Source: a virus. Taken from it: a stretch of 64,000 bases of DNA. The stretch lies in the IMG/VR virus record IMGVR_UViG_3300029957_000005, positions 99,359 to 163,358 of that record; one strand, 5' to 3'. Under the pieces are notes generated by a model that worked only from the letters and a program-made list of their open reading frames with translations, did not search any database and was not told the origin of the DNA. This document shows positions 35,614-44,375 of the stretch, one piece after another. The position numbers and the translations under genes are program-made. How positions within the stretch are numbered: position 1 is the stretch's first letter; every line of letters begins with the position of its first letter.

Positions 35614-35778
35614 TTAGAGATCGGGAATTTCGATGACTTCGTAGTAAATCGGGTTCTCTCTATAATAGACGAGATGGCGATAGGTCGGATCGAACTTCAT
35701 CGCCTTCTCGATTGAGAAACCCCAGGTCCCATTCTCTTGACGATACTTCTGGGTGTGGACACTCTTGACGATGATCAT
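35614..35778 (-). CDS. 54-residue hypothetical protein
   Basis: The frame ATG 35778 to TAA 35614 (MIIVKSVHTQKYRQENGTWG...) overlaps the phosphoesterase stop (ATGA) and so is the last gene of that operon. Mixed charge, aromatic-rich. Function unknown. Confidence 0.6.
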   Translation of the reverse strand: MIIVKSVHTQKYRQENGTWGFSIEKAMKFDPTYRHLVYYRENPIYYEVIEIPDL

Positions 35779-36482
35779 AGGTCGATGAACTTCGCGTGGT
35801 AGCCTGAGTAGTTGTCTTCACGCGGATAGCCTCGCGGATGACAGAGGATCCTGGTCGAGCCGATCATGTAGTCGAATGACTGATGAACGTGACCGTGGAT
35901 TGCGACTTCGATGTTCGGACACTGAAGGATCCAATCGTCCAGATCGTTGACGAAGGAGCCGTTCAGGGGACCACCAGCGAATCTTGGAGAGATAGATTGC
36001 TTGGACAGACCGTGGTGCGTCAGGAGGATGATCCTCTTGTTCCAGTTGGTGCTGACAATTCTACGAATTTCAGTGAACTGGGTCTTGAAGCAGTTCAGGG
36101 CTCTCTGGGCGTTCCAGTCCTTGATGTAGTTCTTGTCGTTCAGGAACTTGTACTCGTCGATCTCCTTGGGAGTCTCTCCGAAGTAGTTCGTCCAGAGGGT
36201 GGCCGAGACGACAAGGAAATCTCCGATCGTCGTCTCTTCGACACCCCAGTCCTCTGGAGTCGTATGCCAATTCTGATAGAAGTCGTGATTGCCCATGACC
36301 TTGACATACGGACCGAGGTCCTCCAAGGCCAGGATGAAGTCCGGGTTGTAGATGTTCGAGAAGTCCCCGGCATTCAGAATCAGATCTGGCTTTTCGTCAG
36401 CTGCCTGTTTGAAGAGGCGAGCTTGAAGGACCTGCTGCTCCAGTCCGGAGACATGCAGGTCCGAGAAGTACATGACTTTCAA
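35775..36482 (-). CDS. Calcineurin-like metallophosphoesterase
   Basis: The 235-residue protein has all metallophosphoesterase motifs in order: FSDLHVS near residue 7 (D, H), NAGDFS near 39, GNHDFY near 66, LTHHG near 153, and HGHVHQS near 197. It binds two metal ions and hydrolyses phosphoesters. It is smaller than the SbcD-like T4 gp47, so it is probably a separate phosphatase or nuclease, perhaps 2',3'-cyclic-nucleotide- or DNA-directed. Its neighbours are replication genes. Confidence 0.88.
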   Translation of the reverse strand: MKVMYFSDLHVSGLEQQVLQARLFKQAADEKPDLILNAGDFSNIYNPDFILALEDLGPYVKVMGNHDFYQNWHTTPEDWGVEETTIGDFLVVSATLWTNYFGETPKEIDEYKFLNDKNYIKDWNAQRALNCFKTQFTEIRRIVSTNWNKRIILLTHHGLSKQSISPRFAGGPLNGSFVNDLDDWILQCPNIEVAIHGHVHQSFDYMIGSTRILCHPRGYPREDNYSGYHAKFIDL

Positions 36483-36487
36483 GGTGA

Positions 36488-37186
36488 TTAGCCCTTTTTG
36501 GCTGAAGCTTTCTTGGCCGGCTTCTTGAATTCTTCTTCGGCCTTTTCGATGATGGCTGCCGTCTCTTCATCCACATTCGGGATGGAGATAACGACCTCAG
36601 ACTTCACGTCCTCGTCGCCGAAGGTTTCGGTCTCGTCGATCTTGGCGACCTTGACCACATCAGCTTCTGGATCGTAGTCACCAGGCTTGATCACACGTGG
36701 TTTAGCAGGTACGGATCCCTGATCGTCCACTCCAGCCTTGGAAGAGGCTTTGCCCTTCTTCTGAAGAGCTTCAATATCCTCTGCAGAAAGTTCGGGGAAG
36801 AGAGCCGGAAAGATCTTCTGGACGTCGGCGAAAGTGAGGCCGATTTCCAGATCCTTGTCCTTCAGAGCAGTGATGAGGATGACCTCTTCCTTGGACAGCG
36901 GCTGGAGAATACGGAGCCAGGACTTCTCGAGCTTCGGGCCGGCTTCGAGGGTGACCAGCGGTGGAATTGAACGGATCATCTTCTCGAGCGAACCGTACGG
37001 GTGGGTGTTGAACTTGTAGTCCACCGGAAGGCCGGCCGGGAGTTCGAACTTGATGGATGGGTCGAAGAGCATCTTCAGGCATCCGGCGAGGGACACCGAG
37101 TATTCCTCATTGATGATCTTGGTCTTTTCCTGGATCGTCTCTGCCTTAGCGATGGCATCGAAAACTTCTGGTAGTGATTTCTTCAC
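36488..37186 (-). CDS. DUF6433-like conserved T4-like phage protein
   Basis: The 232-residue protein matches a family common in T4-like and marine myophages: LPEVFDAIAKAETIQEK at the N-terminus, FDPSIKFELPAGLPVDY near 42-58, and ALKDKDLEIGLTFADVQKIFP near 108-128. The last third is acidic and Lys-rich low complexity. Function is unknown. It lies between rnh and a phosphoesterase, as related genes often do. Confidence 0.75.
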   Translation of the reverse strand: MKKSLPEVFDAIAKAETIQEKTKIINEEYSVSLAGCLKMLFDPSIKFELPAGLPVDYKFNTHPYGSLEKMIRSIPPLVTLEAGPKLEKSWLRILQPLSKEEVILITALKDKDLEIGLTFADVQKIFPALFPELSAEDIEALQKKGKASSKAGVDDQGSVPAKPRVIKPGDYDPEADVVKVAKIDETETFGDEDVKSEVVISIPNVDEETAAIIEKAEEEFKKPAKKASAKKG

Positions 37187-37197
37187 GTATCTTCCTT

Positions 37198-38139
37198 TTA
37201 CTTGTTTCTAAAGTCCCCAATCACATCGAGCATGTTCTTCATTCTGTTTGCGATGAAGGCTTGACGCAGGGTTTCGAGGTTGCCCCTCGGAGTTTCGGTC
37301 TCTCTTATATACACCTCTTCGATGGAGGCTTCCACGTCCTTCGGAATTCCGTGGATCAGATCGATCAGCTTCTTGTTTCGATCGAACCTCTGAAGGAAGA
37401 GTTCCTTGGAGATCTTCTTGACCTCGATGGTCTCCGGGTTCTCGAAGCCGGCCTTGAACTCGGTGACGAATTTCTCCATGATCGGAGTCTGACGGATCTT
37501 GTCGATCAGGCAGTTGTCGGCAGAGAGGACATTCGGGACTCCATCTCCGGCGTCTCCACGAGCGATGTGCTCCATGAAGAATCCACGAGGGTCTTTGCAC
37601 TTCAGGTTCTTCTTGAGGGTCGGAGAGTACTGATCCACGTTCGGAAGGATCTGGAGCTGCTGGAAGTCCTTGTCTCCGGAGAGGATCAGGACCTTCTCAG
37701 GCTTTGCTGTCTCCTGACCGAAACCACCGAAGTCGTCATCGGCGGAGTCAGGAGCGGCAAACTTGCGAGTCAGCCAGGCGATGATGTCGTCTGCTTCTGC
37801 TCCAGGCACCCGGATCACCGGATACGGAGAGAACTCGTCCAGCAGGTCCGCGGTCTCCTTGACCGTCTGATAGACCAGCTTCCAGAACTCCTCGTCGTCC
37901 TTCCTGTCCTCGGCCCTTCGAGCCTTGTAGAGAGGAAAGTAGGACTTCCTCCAGGAGGTGGAGTCCACACAGAGGTAGACCTTACCGTATTGTCCCTTGA
38001 ACTTCATGGTGTTCATTCGAAGGGAGTTGATGATGAAGTGCTTGGCGAGCGCCGGTTCCAGAGGAACGTTCGGGTTCGCAGCTTTCTCGGCAGCGATGCC
38101 GGCGAGAGAGATTTGTGAGAAGTCGACTAGAATTGGCAT
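37198..38139 (-). CDS. rnh: RNase H / 5'-3' flap exonuclease (T4 rnh-type)
   Basis: The 313-residue protein is close to T4 RNase H in length (305) and layout: MPILVDFSQI (first Asp), VYLCVDSTSWRKSYFP, GAEADDIIAWL near 118-129 with the acidic metal cluster, LILSGDKDFQQL near 152-163, and a DAGDGVPN helix-hairpin loop near 193-200. It removes RNA primers and short flaps during lagging-strand synthesis. Confidence 0.93.
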   Translation of the reverse strand: MPILVDFSQISLAGIAAEKAANPNVPLEPALAKHFIINSLRMNTMKFKGQYGKVYLCVDSTSWRKSYFPLYKARRAEDRKDDEEFWKLVYQTVKETADLLDEFSPYPVIRVPGAEADDIIAWLTRKFAAPDSADDDFGGFGQETAKPEKVLILSGDKDFQQLQILPNVDQYSPTLKKNLKCKDPRGFFMEHIARGDAGDGVPNVLSADNCLIDKIRQTPIMEKFVTEFKAGFENPETIEVKKISKELFLQRFDRNKKLIDLIHGIPKDVEASIEEVYIRETETPRGNLETLRQAFIANRMKNMLDVIGDFRNK

Positions 38140-38183
38140 GATCTGATACTATCTCTTCTTGAGAGGAAAGGACACTGAAAAGT

Positions 38184-39236
38184 TCAGAAGACCTTCATGA
38201 GGAGAGTCTCCTCGTTGATCCGGCAGTTGTGAACGCTCGGAGTGGTCTTGATCTCTTCAAACAGTCGGTCCATGGCTGCTTTGGTCGTTCCGAAGAAGTT
38301 CTTCATGATTTCCGGCTTTCGGATCCTCTTGCGCTCGGACTTGTCCACATTCTGGAGGGTGGTTCCCTTGAGGTCGAACCCTGCCTTGGACTCGAACCTG
38401 GTCAGCTCACGATACTTGGAGTTGAAGGTCCAGAGCACATTGGCTCCGAGCATCTTCTCCGGATCGATCGAGGCGAGGGACAGGTCTTGATCGGTCTTCT
38501 TGAAGCGGAGGTGCTTGAGTTTCTTGTCGACCGGAACCGCTTTCTTCTTCCTCGGAGACAGGATCTTCTTGGCCGCGTGGATGAAGTCCAGGGTGTTCAG
38601 ACAGGACTCGTAGAAATCGATCATGGCTCTCTTGTCCTTGACCGTCATGTGAGAGAAGGCTTCCTTGACGTCCCGATCTCGGCTCTTGAGTTCCTCGAGA
38701 CGCGGTCCGATCAGGTCCTTGAGTTCCTGAGCAGCATACTTCGGGATCGAGGCAGAGAAGGTGGCGAAGGTCGCTTCCGCTGCTTTGTAGTCCCCGTTCC
38801 GGAAGATCATGTCCTCGATGTCGTCGAAGTCAGCGACGTGCTTGCGCTCCTTATAGAGAGGAACGATCTCCTCGACCACGGCCGCAACCACCGGCTCCGG
38901 CTTCTTCTTGGACTTCGGAAAGTCCCGCTCGAGCTCGGCGAAGTACTTCCGCATCTTCTTGAGGATGAAGTCCGGGAAAATGCAGTTCACATCGATCATC
39001 ATCCCGATCCAGGCGTAGGTCAGGTTCTGTCGGCTGTGGGGTACTTCGGTCCATTCAATCTTGCGATTGTTCTTCTCGAGATAGGTCCGGGCATCCTTTT
39101 GGGAGTAGACATAATTGTACCAATTGTAGGCTTTAGCGATTTCCGCACCCGTTGATTCGGTGAAATCCAGATCGGCCGGAGCTTCACCCATCCCAAGCAT
39201 CTTGACGCTTGCGGGTCTCGTTTTCTTCTTTGACAT
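38184..39236 (-). CDS. Conserved T4-like phage protein, function unknown
   Basis: The 350-residue basic protein contains AKAYNWYNYVYSQKDARTYL (about 35-54), which I recall from uncharacterised proteins of T4-like cyano- and pelagiphages, where 'A..WYny........k.yl' is followed by a basic C-terminal half. The C-terminal half is rich in Lys, consistent with nucleic-acid contact. It lies beside rnh and uvsW. An early promoter inside the upstream gene (39388-39416) could drive it. Confidence 0.65.
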   Translation of the reverse strand: MSKKKTRPASVKMLGMGEAPADLDFTESTGAEIAKAYNWYNYVYSQKDARTYLEKNNRKIEWTEVPHSRQNLTYAWIGMMIDVNCIFPDFILKKMRKYFAELERDFPKSKKKPEPVVAAVVEEIVPLYKERKHVADFDDIEDMIFRNGDYKAAEATFATFSASIPKYAAQELKDLIGPRLEELKSRDRDVKEAFSHMTVKDKRAMIDFYESCLNTLDFIHAAKKILSPRKKKAVPVDKKLKHLRFKKTDQDLSLASIDPEKMLGANVLWTFNSKYRELTRFESKAGFDLKGTTLQNVDKSERKRIRKPEIMKNFFGTTKAAMDRLFEEIKTTPSVHNCRINEETLLMKVF

Positions 39237-39242
39237 GTCAGC

Positions 39243-39605
39243 TCAATTCTTTGGTTCGAAGAGGTGATTATTCTCAAAGTACGGGAGTTCCTTGGCCTTT
39301 GCGAAATTCGTGGTTCTGTTGAGATAGTCCATAAAGGCCACTGCATGAGTCGTGCTCAGTTGAGCGACTCCAATCACTCGGTTTTTCTGAATACTCTGAT
39401 TTTCTTCGGATGTAAACAGAAAAATGTCATAGTACCCCATTTGTGAACCATTCGTCTGAAGTCCACGGAAGAAGGAGACATCGAGAGCCAGGACGTTTGG
39501 ATCATTCATGTCTTTCTGGAGATCCGATCCGTAGGCAATTCCCTTGACGATTCCAGAGACTCCCATATCGATCAGGATCATATAGGCGGTGGCGTTCTGC
39601 TTCAT
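39243..39605 (-). CDS. Hypothetical protein containing an internal promoter
   Basis: The 120-residue protein starts at ATG 39605, overlapping the end of uvsW. It is mixed alpha/beta with no recognised motif. Codons for FLFTSEENQSIQ contain an early promoter copy. Confidence 0.6.
   Translation of the reverse strand: MKQNATAYMILIDMGVSGIVKGIAYGSDLQKDMNDPNVLALDVSFFRGLQTNGSQMGYYDIFLFTSEENQSIQKNRVIGVAQLSTTHAVAFMDYLNRTTNFAKAKELPYFENNHLFEPKN
39388..39416 (-). promoter_or_regulatory. Intragenic early promoter copy (TTTACA-17-TATTCA)
   Basis: Minus strand: TTTACA 39416-39411 in the usual TTTTTCTG context, then 17 bases and TATTCA 39393-39388. It lies inside the gene 39243-39605 and would transcribe 39236 onward. 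Confidence 0.6.
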
Positions 39606-41176
39606 AGTGAGACCTTCTTGTAAATTATCTTGAGTTTTTCTTCGGTGTAGTACTTGAGACGCATCAGACCGTGAGTCCACGTGTGATTAGCATTCTCTCC
39701 AACCTTTATATCATCGATCAGATCGAAAAGGTAACCTGATTTTCCATCTCTCGAAGGACGAAGTAGTCTTCCGAGGGACTGAAGAATTCTGATGCGTCCT
39801 TTTGCCGGAGCAGCCAGGATCCCGTTGTGCAGGTTCCTGATGTTGATGCCGAGCTGAAAGAGCTGATAGGTCGACAGAACGACGACGCCTGAGTGTGACT
39901 CCACATAGGCCCTGATCGCATCTCTCTCCTCGGCGCTCATGGTCGAGGACATCCTCTGGACGTCGATGCCGGCCTGAGTCAGGATCTTCTCGATCTTGTC
40001 GATGTGCTCAATGTTCCTGAAGAGGATCAGGGTGTTGGTGGTCTTGAGCTTCTGACAGAGCTTGATGATGACCTGATTTCTGCGACGATGCATGATCAGG
40101 AACTTGAGTTCGAGGGCGAAGACCTTCTGGTTCTGCTGCTTCTTCTTGAGTTCCTTGACTGCCTGCCAGAACGTCTTCCGATCGCCTTCCGGGTATCCGA
40201 GAATCATGGCCACGATCGGAGTGTTGGACAGGAGTCCTTCCTCCATGAGCTCATGAGTCCTTTTGGTGTAGATCAACTCACCGAACAGGCCGACCAAGGC
40301 CAGAGGGTTCATCTTGGATTCCTTGAGAGTCCCGGTGGTGCCGATCTTATAGAGAGCGTTCACGGACCCTTCGACGATCCTGGTGATTCCCTTGGACTCG
40401 GCCAGATGGACCTCATCGACGAAAGTTCCGTCGAACTGCTCAAAGAACTTGAGGCCTTTGATCTGGTCCATGGACTGCCAGGTGGTGATGTTGATCTTCT
40501 TGACCGCGTCCTTGTCCTTGCCGCCGTAGATCTGATGGCACATCTTGTCCACGTCGAAGCCAGGATCCTTGGCCGAGTACTCTCCGAAGTCCTTGTACAT
40601 CTGAGTGACCAGGTTGATGGTCGGAACCACAAGAAGAGTCTTGCGAAACAGGGCCCTGGACAGCCCGTACCTCAGGATCAGGTAGAGAATGAAGGACTTG
40701 CCGGAACCAGTAGGAGATATTACGATCGCTCTCCTCGTCCTCAGGGACTCTAGGACCGCCGCCTTCTGATAATCCCTGAGCTCTATCTCCGGTGGGAGAA
40801 CTAGCCCAGAATAGAAGCGATCGAAATCTGCTTCGAGAGACACAGGATCTACATCGTCCGGGAACCCGGTCTTCTCTATCTCACATCCGGCTTCGTTCAG
40901 GAGTTCTTCAAGCTGAGGAGCAAGGCCGAGTGGAAGGGTGTTGAAGCGTGAGTTGAACAGCCGAATACGGCCGTCCCACATCCGGGACTTGACCTTTGGA
41001 TGCCACTTGTATCCTTCTGCGAAGAATGAGAAATGCTCGGAGATCGTCTGACACAGGGAGGACGAGGCATTCACGTACACATAAGTCTCATTCAACTTCT
41101 TGAGTTGAACCTGTTCCACCTCATATGTATCGTCCTCTAGGTCAGCCGTTTCCAGAGGTGAACCTATCCCACTCAA
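39602..41176 (-). CDS. uvsW: UvsW-type recombination DNA helicase
   Basis: The 524-residue SF2 helicase has the UvsW N-terminal DNA-binding domain (about 1-110) and helicase motifs: SPTGSGKS (I) near 154-161, LLVVPTINLVTQMYKDF (Ia), VDEVHLA (II) near 252, GTTGTL (III) and QSLGRLLRPS (VI) near 470. It unwinds branched DNA and R-loops and switches replication mode. T4 UvsW is 587 residues. The start overlaps uvsY by 35 bases. Confidence 0.94.
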   Translation of the reverse strand: MSGIGSPLETADLEDDTYEVEQVQLKKLNETYVYVNASSSLCQTISEHFSFFAEGYKWHPKVKSRMWDGRIRLFNSRFNTLPLGLAPQLEELLNEAGCEIEKTGFPDDVDPVSLEADFDRFYSGLVLPPEIELRDYQKAAVLESLRTRRAIVISPTGSGKSFILYLILRYGLSRALFRKTLLVVPTINLVTQMYKDFGEYSAKDPGFDVDKMCHQIYGGKDKDAVKKINITTWQSMDQIKGLKFFEQFDGTFVDEVHLAESKGITRIVEGSVNALYKIGTTGTLKESKMNPLALVGLFGELIYTKRTHELMEEGLLSNTPIVAMILGYPEGDRKTFWQAVKELKKKQQNQKVFALELKFLIMHRRRNQVIIKLCQKLKTTNTLILFRNIEHIDKIEKILTQAGIDVQRMSSTMSAEERDAIRAYVESHSGVVVLSTYQLFQLGINIRNLHNGILAAPAKGRIRILQSLGRLLRPSRDGKSGYLFDLIDDIKVGENANHTWTHGLMRLKYYTEEKLKIIYKKVSL

Positions 41177-41588
41177 TGGCTGACTTGATGTGATCCTTCC
41201 TGTCTCGGATCATCCAGAGTATCGAGGTCAAGAGTTCCTTGAGGGAGTCGTACTCCGAGATCTTTTCCAGGACCTTGGCGTAGTCGTCATCCGCTTTGAT
41301 GTAGACATCCAGATCGGACTTCTGAACCTTGAGGTGGAAGTTCTTCTCGCGATACTCGTCCGGGTCACCCTTCCCATTATAGAAGAGAGACTTCTCGAGG
41401 AACATCTTGTCCTTGCGCCTCTTGAGCTTGGCCAACTGGGCGTTGGTCTGCTTCATGAGGTTTAGGTATTTGAAGTGAAGCTTGGAGATGTTCACGGCTT
41501 CTTGACTGAGATTGTACCGATCCAGCTTGGAGTCGGCTTCCCAGAAGACCATGATCTTATCGGTGATGGACTGTTCTTCTTCTGACAT
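41142..41588 (-). CDS. uvsY: UvsY-type recombination mediator
   Basis: The 148-residue protein is the length of T4 UvsY (137) and lies next to uvsW as in T4. The pattern KVQKSDLDVYIKADDDYAKV ... SILWMIRDRKDHIKSAIEWDRF is typical of the family's C-terminal half. It loads the recombinase UvsX on gp32-coated ssDNA. Confidence 0.88.
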   Translation of the reverse strand: MSEEEQSITDKIMVFWEADSKLDRYNLSQEAVNISKLHFKYLNLMKQTNAQLAKLKRRKDKMFLEKSLFYNGKGDPDEYREKNFHLKVQKSDLDVYIKADDDYAKVLEKISEYDSLKELLTSILWMIRDRKDHIKSAIEWDRFTSGNG

Positions 41589-41624
41589 GGTTACATTCTA
41601 CCATCCCAGACGAGGATCTGCTAC

Positions 41625-42161
41625 TTAAATGTCGCAGACCGTCTTCTTGGTGAAGTCAGGCTTGTAGGTCGAATAGTCGAAGTTCGCATTGAACTTGAGG
41701 TTGCCTGGATTCGGATCGTTGTTCGCATAGGACAGGGACCCCATGGAGATCGGATAGCAGTGAGCGAAGTTGAAGGTTCCTACCTCCTCGGTCTTCTCAT
41801 TGTTCAGGATTACAATCCTGGCGTCCGAGGTGATCTGCTCGAAATCTCGATTTGGATCGATCTCCGGATCGGCAATGAGCGACAGCCAGTTCCAGATTTC
41901 CTGGAGGGCCCGATAGTTCTCGTCCAGGATGATCTCGAGAGCGAGCGGCTTCTCGAACTCCAGGTTCTCTCCGGGCCTGGAGAAGCTTCCGGTCCTTCCC
42001 TTGAGTCCGACAGTCCCGAGGCCTACCGCTGGAAGAGTGAACCTTTGGATCTGAAACTCAAATGTCGGGATGCGGGCGAAGACCAGCTTGGCATTATCGG
42101 ATCTGGTGAATGTTCCGAATTGCTGCGGCTTATCGTAAAAAAGTGTGGTTGAGGTGTCCAT
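41625..42161 (-). CDS. Tail tube-like or baseplate tube protein
   Basis: The 178-residue protein resembles the gp19/gp54/gp48 tube fold: an early FTLPAVGLGTVGLKGRTGSF, a central LEIILDENYRALQEIWNWLSLI, and a C-terminal strand pair SMGSLSYANNDPNPGNLKFNANFDYSTYKPDF. It is probably a baseplate or tube-initiation protein. ATG 42161 follows an ATAAATA box with no Shine-Dalgarno site. A longer frame from 42311 is unlikely. Confidence 0.65.
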   Translation of the reverse strand: MDTSTTLFYDKPQQFGTFTRSDNAKLVFARIPTFEFQIQRFTLPAVGLGTVGLKGRTGSFSRPGENLEFEKPLALEIILDENYRALQEIWNWLSLIADPEIDPNRDFEQITSDARIVILNNEKTEEVGTFNFAHCYPISMGSLSYANNDPNPGNLKFNANFDYSTYKPDFTKKTVCDI

Positions 42162-42165
42162 GAGG

Positions 42166-42172
42166 TATTTAT
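42166..42172 (-). promoter_or_regulatory. Late promoter-like box ATAAATA
   Basis: On the minus strand ATAAATA ends five bases before the ATG at 42161, which implies a leaderless or nearly leaderless late transcript. Confidence 0.6.
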
Positions 42173-42231
42173 TTGTTCCGAAGGATGGTGTATATAAGAG
42201 TGAGAAATGAGTTTTTGAGGGAATCCTTGAA

Positions 42232-42753
42232 ATGAACAAGATCGCGAAAGCCATAGTCGCTCTTCTAGTAGCCGGTGCAGTTTCCGGTTGCTCGACCACG
42301 TCTGGAACCACGGACGTTGGTTACGTCTACGTTCCTCTCAAGAACGACAAGGTCATCGCCGGTGATTATGGTGGGGTCCTGACCACCTACAAGGAACGTG
42401 CCGCAGAATATCGTCGGAACGGAACCCGAGTCGTGATCGATGGAGTATGCTACTCCGCCTGCATGTACTTGGTCTCTTCTCTCTCCTCGAGCAACGTTTG
42501 TGCCACTCCGAGTGCCGATCTTGGGTTCCATGCTCCGTACAGGATCAAGACCGCAGGTCAGGAGGTGGTCTATTCCGAGGACGCCAAAGCGGAGTCCAGG
42601 AAGAACACAGCCGAATTTTTGAGCCTGCTTCCTTCGAAGATTCGCTCAAAAATCTTGTCCAGAGGTTATCCGTCTGTGTATAAGGGAGACTCCCCACAGA
42701 AGATGACCCACATCCAGGGACAGGAAGCAATGAACATACTAGGAAAGTGCTAA
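42232..42753 (+). CDS. Predicted lipoprotein with ClpP/SDH-like serine protease signature
   Basis: The 173-residue protein begins with a lipoprotein signal peptide (positive MNKIAK, a hydrophobic stretch, and lipobox VSGC with Cys20). The body shows RVVIDGVCYSACMYLVSSL and SADLGFHAPYR. This matches small periplasmic proteins of Rhizobiales resembling ClpP-fold serine proteases, where the Ser of SAC would be the nucleophile and the His of FHAP a partner. It is probably anchored in the host envelope; substrate unknown. Confidence 0.7.
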   Translation: MNKIAKAIVALLVAGAVSGCSTTSGTTDVGYVYVPLKNDKVIAGDYGGVLTTYKERAAEYRRNGTRVVIDGVCYSACMYLVSSLSSSNVCATPSADLGFHAPYRIKTAGQEVVYSEDAKAESRKNTAEFLSLLPSKIRSKILSRGYPSVYKGDSPQKMTHIQGQEAMNILGKC

Positions 42754-42755
42754 TC

Positions 42756-43301
42756 ATGACCGACAAAGAAAAGTACAGGATAGACCCACACGAGATCAAG
42801 GACTTCGTCGACAAGTACTCCGACGGAACCAAGCTCTACATCGGGTGCGACTCCCTCAAGTTCAAGAAGGGTGGAGCCTGGTTCGCCGAATACGCCCTGG
42901 TCGTGGTTGTTCATCTGAACGGTCGGAATGGCTGCAAGGTCTTCGCCGAGATCCAGGTCGAGCGCGACTACGATCAGCAGAAGAGCAAGCCTCGCATGCG
43001 TCTGATGAACGAAGTCTACAAGACTGCCGAGCTCTACCTCAAGCTCGCCGAGGTCATGCCGAAGATCGAGATCGAGGTCCACCTGGACATCAATCCCGAT
43101 AAGAAGCACAACTCCTCGATCGTGGTCAATGAGGCCATCGGCTACATCCGTGGCGTCTGCTCCACTGATCCTCTGGTCAAGCCGGACGGTTGGGCAGCAA
43201 CTCACTGCTCCGACCACATCCTCAGGAACCGAGACCAGTTCAAGGTCAAGAGGCTCTGGGAGAACGACAACGAAGGTGACGGTGGACAAAAGGCGGCGTA
43301 A
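42756..43301 (+). CDS. RNase H-like YkuK (DUF458) family protein
   Basis: The 181-residue protein has the DUF458/YkuK pattern: LYIGCDSLKFK near 27-37 (Asp), a central strand region, EIEVHLDINPDKKHNSS near 107-123 (Asp), and IGYIRGVCSTDPLVKPDGWAATHCSDHILRN near 129-159. The fold is RNase H-like with acidic residues in catalytic positions. The cellular function of YkuK is unclear. ATG 42756 has AGGAAAG upstream. The gene ends at a terminator. Confidence 0.8.
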   Translation: MTDKEKYRIDPHEIKDFVDKYSDGTKLYIGCDSLKFKKGGAWFAEYALVVVVHLNGRNGCKVFAEIQVERDYDQQKSKPRMRLMNEVYKTAELYLKLAEVMPKIEIEVHLDINPDKKHNSSIVVNEAIGYIRGVCSTDPLVKPDGWAATHCSDHILRNRDQFKVKRLWENDNEGDGGQKAA

Positions 43302-43312
43302 GTCGCCTTTTT
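43289..43312 (+). terminator. Rho-independent terminator
   Basis: AAAGGCG and CGCCTTT form a seven-base stem with an eight-base loop, followed by TT. It overlaps the stop codon of the YkuK-like gene and precedes an early promoter. Confidence 0.8.
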
Positions 43313-43325
43313 CTCATTTTCCGTA

Positions 43326-43353
43326 TTTACATCCCCTCCTGAAGGTTTAGAGT
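43326..43353 (+). promoter_or_regulatory. Early promoter copy on the + strand (TTTACA-16-TAGAGT)
   Basis: TTTACA 43326-43331, TAGAGT 43348-43353, spacer 16. The same motif as on the minus strand, here upstream of the + strand gene at 43383. Confidence 0.82.
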
Positions 43354-43382
43354 AACTCCAACATCCACGGAGTTTCTTCGAC

Positions 43383-43730
43383 ATGACCATCAAGATCGTT
43401 GCCGGTGAAGATACCTACAACCTCATCCAGCATCTGAAGCAGAACGCGATCCCGAAGAAGGACGGAAACTTCGACTCCGAGTCCCTCTCCAAGTTCCAGG
43501 AGAAGGTTGCCAGGAACGGGTTCCTCGGAGCCCAAATCGTCAAGTCCAACTACGGATACTCAGTCCGCTACGACTCCGGTCTCCAGAACTGGGGACTCCT
43601 CGCCTCATCCCGAGCCGGAACCTTGGACGGTTCCATCACCGCCGCCATCAAGTTCTGTGAGGCTTGGGTCGCCCAGAGCCCGTCCACCCGGTACGCCTGG
43701 GTCATGGACTACGAAGCCCTCGGAGTCTAA
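43383..43730 (+). CDS. Hypothetical protein
   Basis: The 115-residue protein (MTIKIVAGEDTYNLIQHL...) has a beta pattern in the middle (GYSVRYDSGLQNWGLLASSRAG) and a helical C-terminus. It has its own early promoter. No family recognised. Confidence 0.6.
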   Translation: MTIKIVAGEDTYNLIQHLKQNAIPKKDGNFDSESLSKFQEKVARNGFLGAQIVKSNYGYSVRYDSGLQNWGLLASSRAGTLDGSITAAIKFCEAWVAQSPSTRYAWVMDYEALGV

Positions 43731-43738
43731 AAGCCCAG

Positions 43739-43767
43739 TTTACACCAGCCCAGAAATGTGTTAGACC
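43739..43767 (+). promoter_or_regulatory. Early promoter copy on the + strand (TTTACA-17-TAGACC)
   Basis: TTTACA 43739-43744, TAGACC 43762-43767, spacer 17, upstream of the ATG at 43787. Confidence 0.7.
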
Positions 43768-43786
43768 AGACCTGAGAGGGAATACC

Positions 43787-43981
43787 ATGAAAGAGCTCGT
43801 CCTGACCACCAAGGAAATTCGGATCCTGATGACCCTCCTGGGTGGACCGGTGATCCCCATAATCGAGCAGTTCAAAGCTGCCGGGATCAAAGTGGACGTC
43901 ACCGAAATCACCAATCTTTTTCTGACGCTTGGTGATGCATACGATCTCGTAAGGGATCGAGAAGAGAAAGCAGCTCGGTAA
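43787..43981 (+). CDS. Small hypothetical protein
   Basis: The 64-residue protein (MKELVLTTKEIRILMTLLGG...) is predicted helical with a wing-like strand and might be a small DNA-binding or anti-sigma-type protein, but no motif is firm. GAGAGGG precedes ATG 43787. Confidence 0.6.
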   Translation: MKELVLTTKEIRILMTLLGGPVIPIIEQFKAAGIKVDVTEITNLFLTLGDAYDLVRDREEKAAR

Positions 43982-43999
43982 ACCAAGAGGAGGACGTTA

Positions 44000-44374
44000 A
44001 TGGAAATTCGATACCACACGAATCCTTTCACCCTTGAGACCAATCAAGTCGAGATGGTCGAGATGCCCTGGACATCCAAGTGGGAGGGGAAGGTCGTCGG
44101 AACTCAGAACATCATCCAGGATGATTCCTTCAATTTCGCCAAGGACGCTCCGTCTCCTATCATCGAACAGCTGGAGCACGCTATCCGATCTCATGATCTG
44201 ACCTTCTCCTTCTCGGACTACGGTCCGACCTGGAAGCGAGGGATGGATCAGCTCGATCGGATCAAGAAGCTCGCCAAGTTCTTTCCAGCGGATGCGACGC
44301 GTCTCTGGAAGGACAAGGTCGACAAGACCCTTCGACCACAGGATCGGGAGCAGTTCTACCGGGACTTCTTCTGA
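44000..44374 (+). CDS. Hypothetical protein
   Basis: The 124-residue protein has a good site (GAGGACG) before the ATG. It is mixed, with a helical Lys-rich C-terminal half (RIKKLAKFFPADATRLWKDKVDK). No family recognised. Confidence 0.6.
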   Translation: MEIRYHTNPFTLETNQVEMVEMPWTSKWEGKVVGTQNIIQDDSFNFAKDAPSPIIEQLEHAIRSHDLTFSFSDYGPTWKRGMDQLDRIKKLAKFFPADATRLWKDKVDKTLRPQDREQFYRDFF

Positions 44375-44375
44375 G

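Noticed and set aside
38146-38175. Early promoter upstream of rnh
   Set aside because: TAGTAT is present, but the -35 is GTGTCC or GTCCTT, too far from TTTACA to list.
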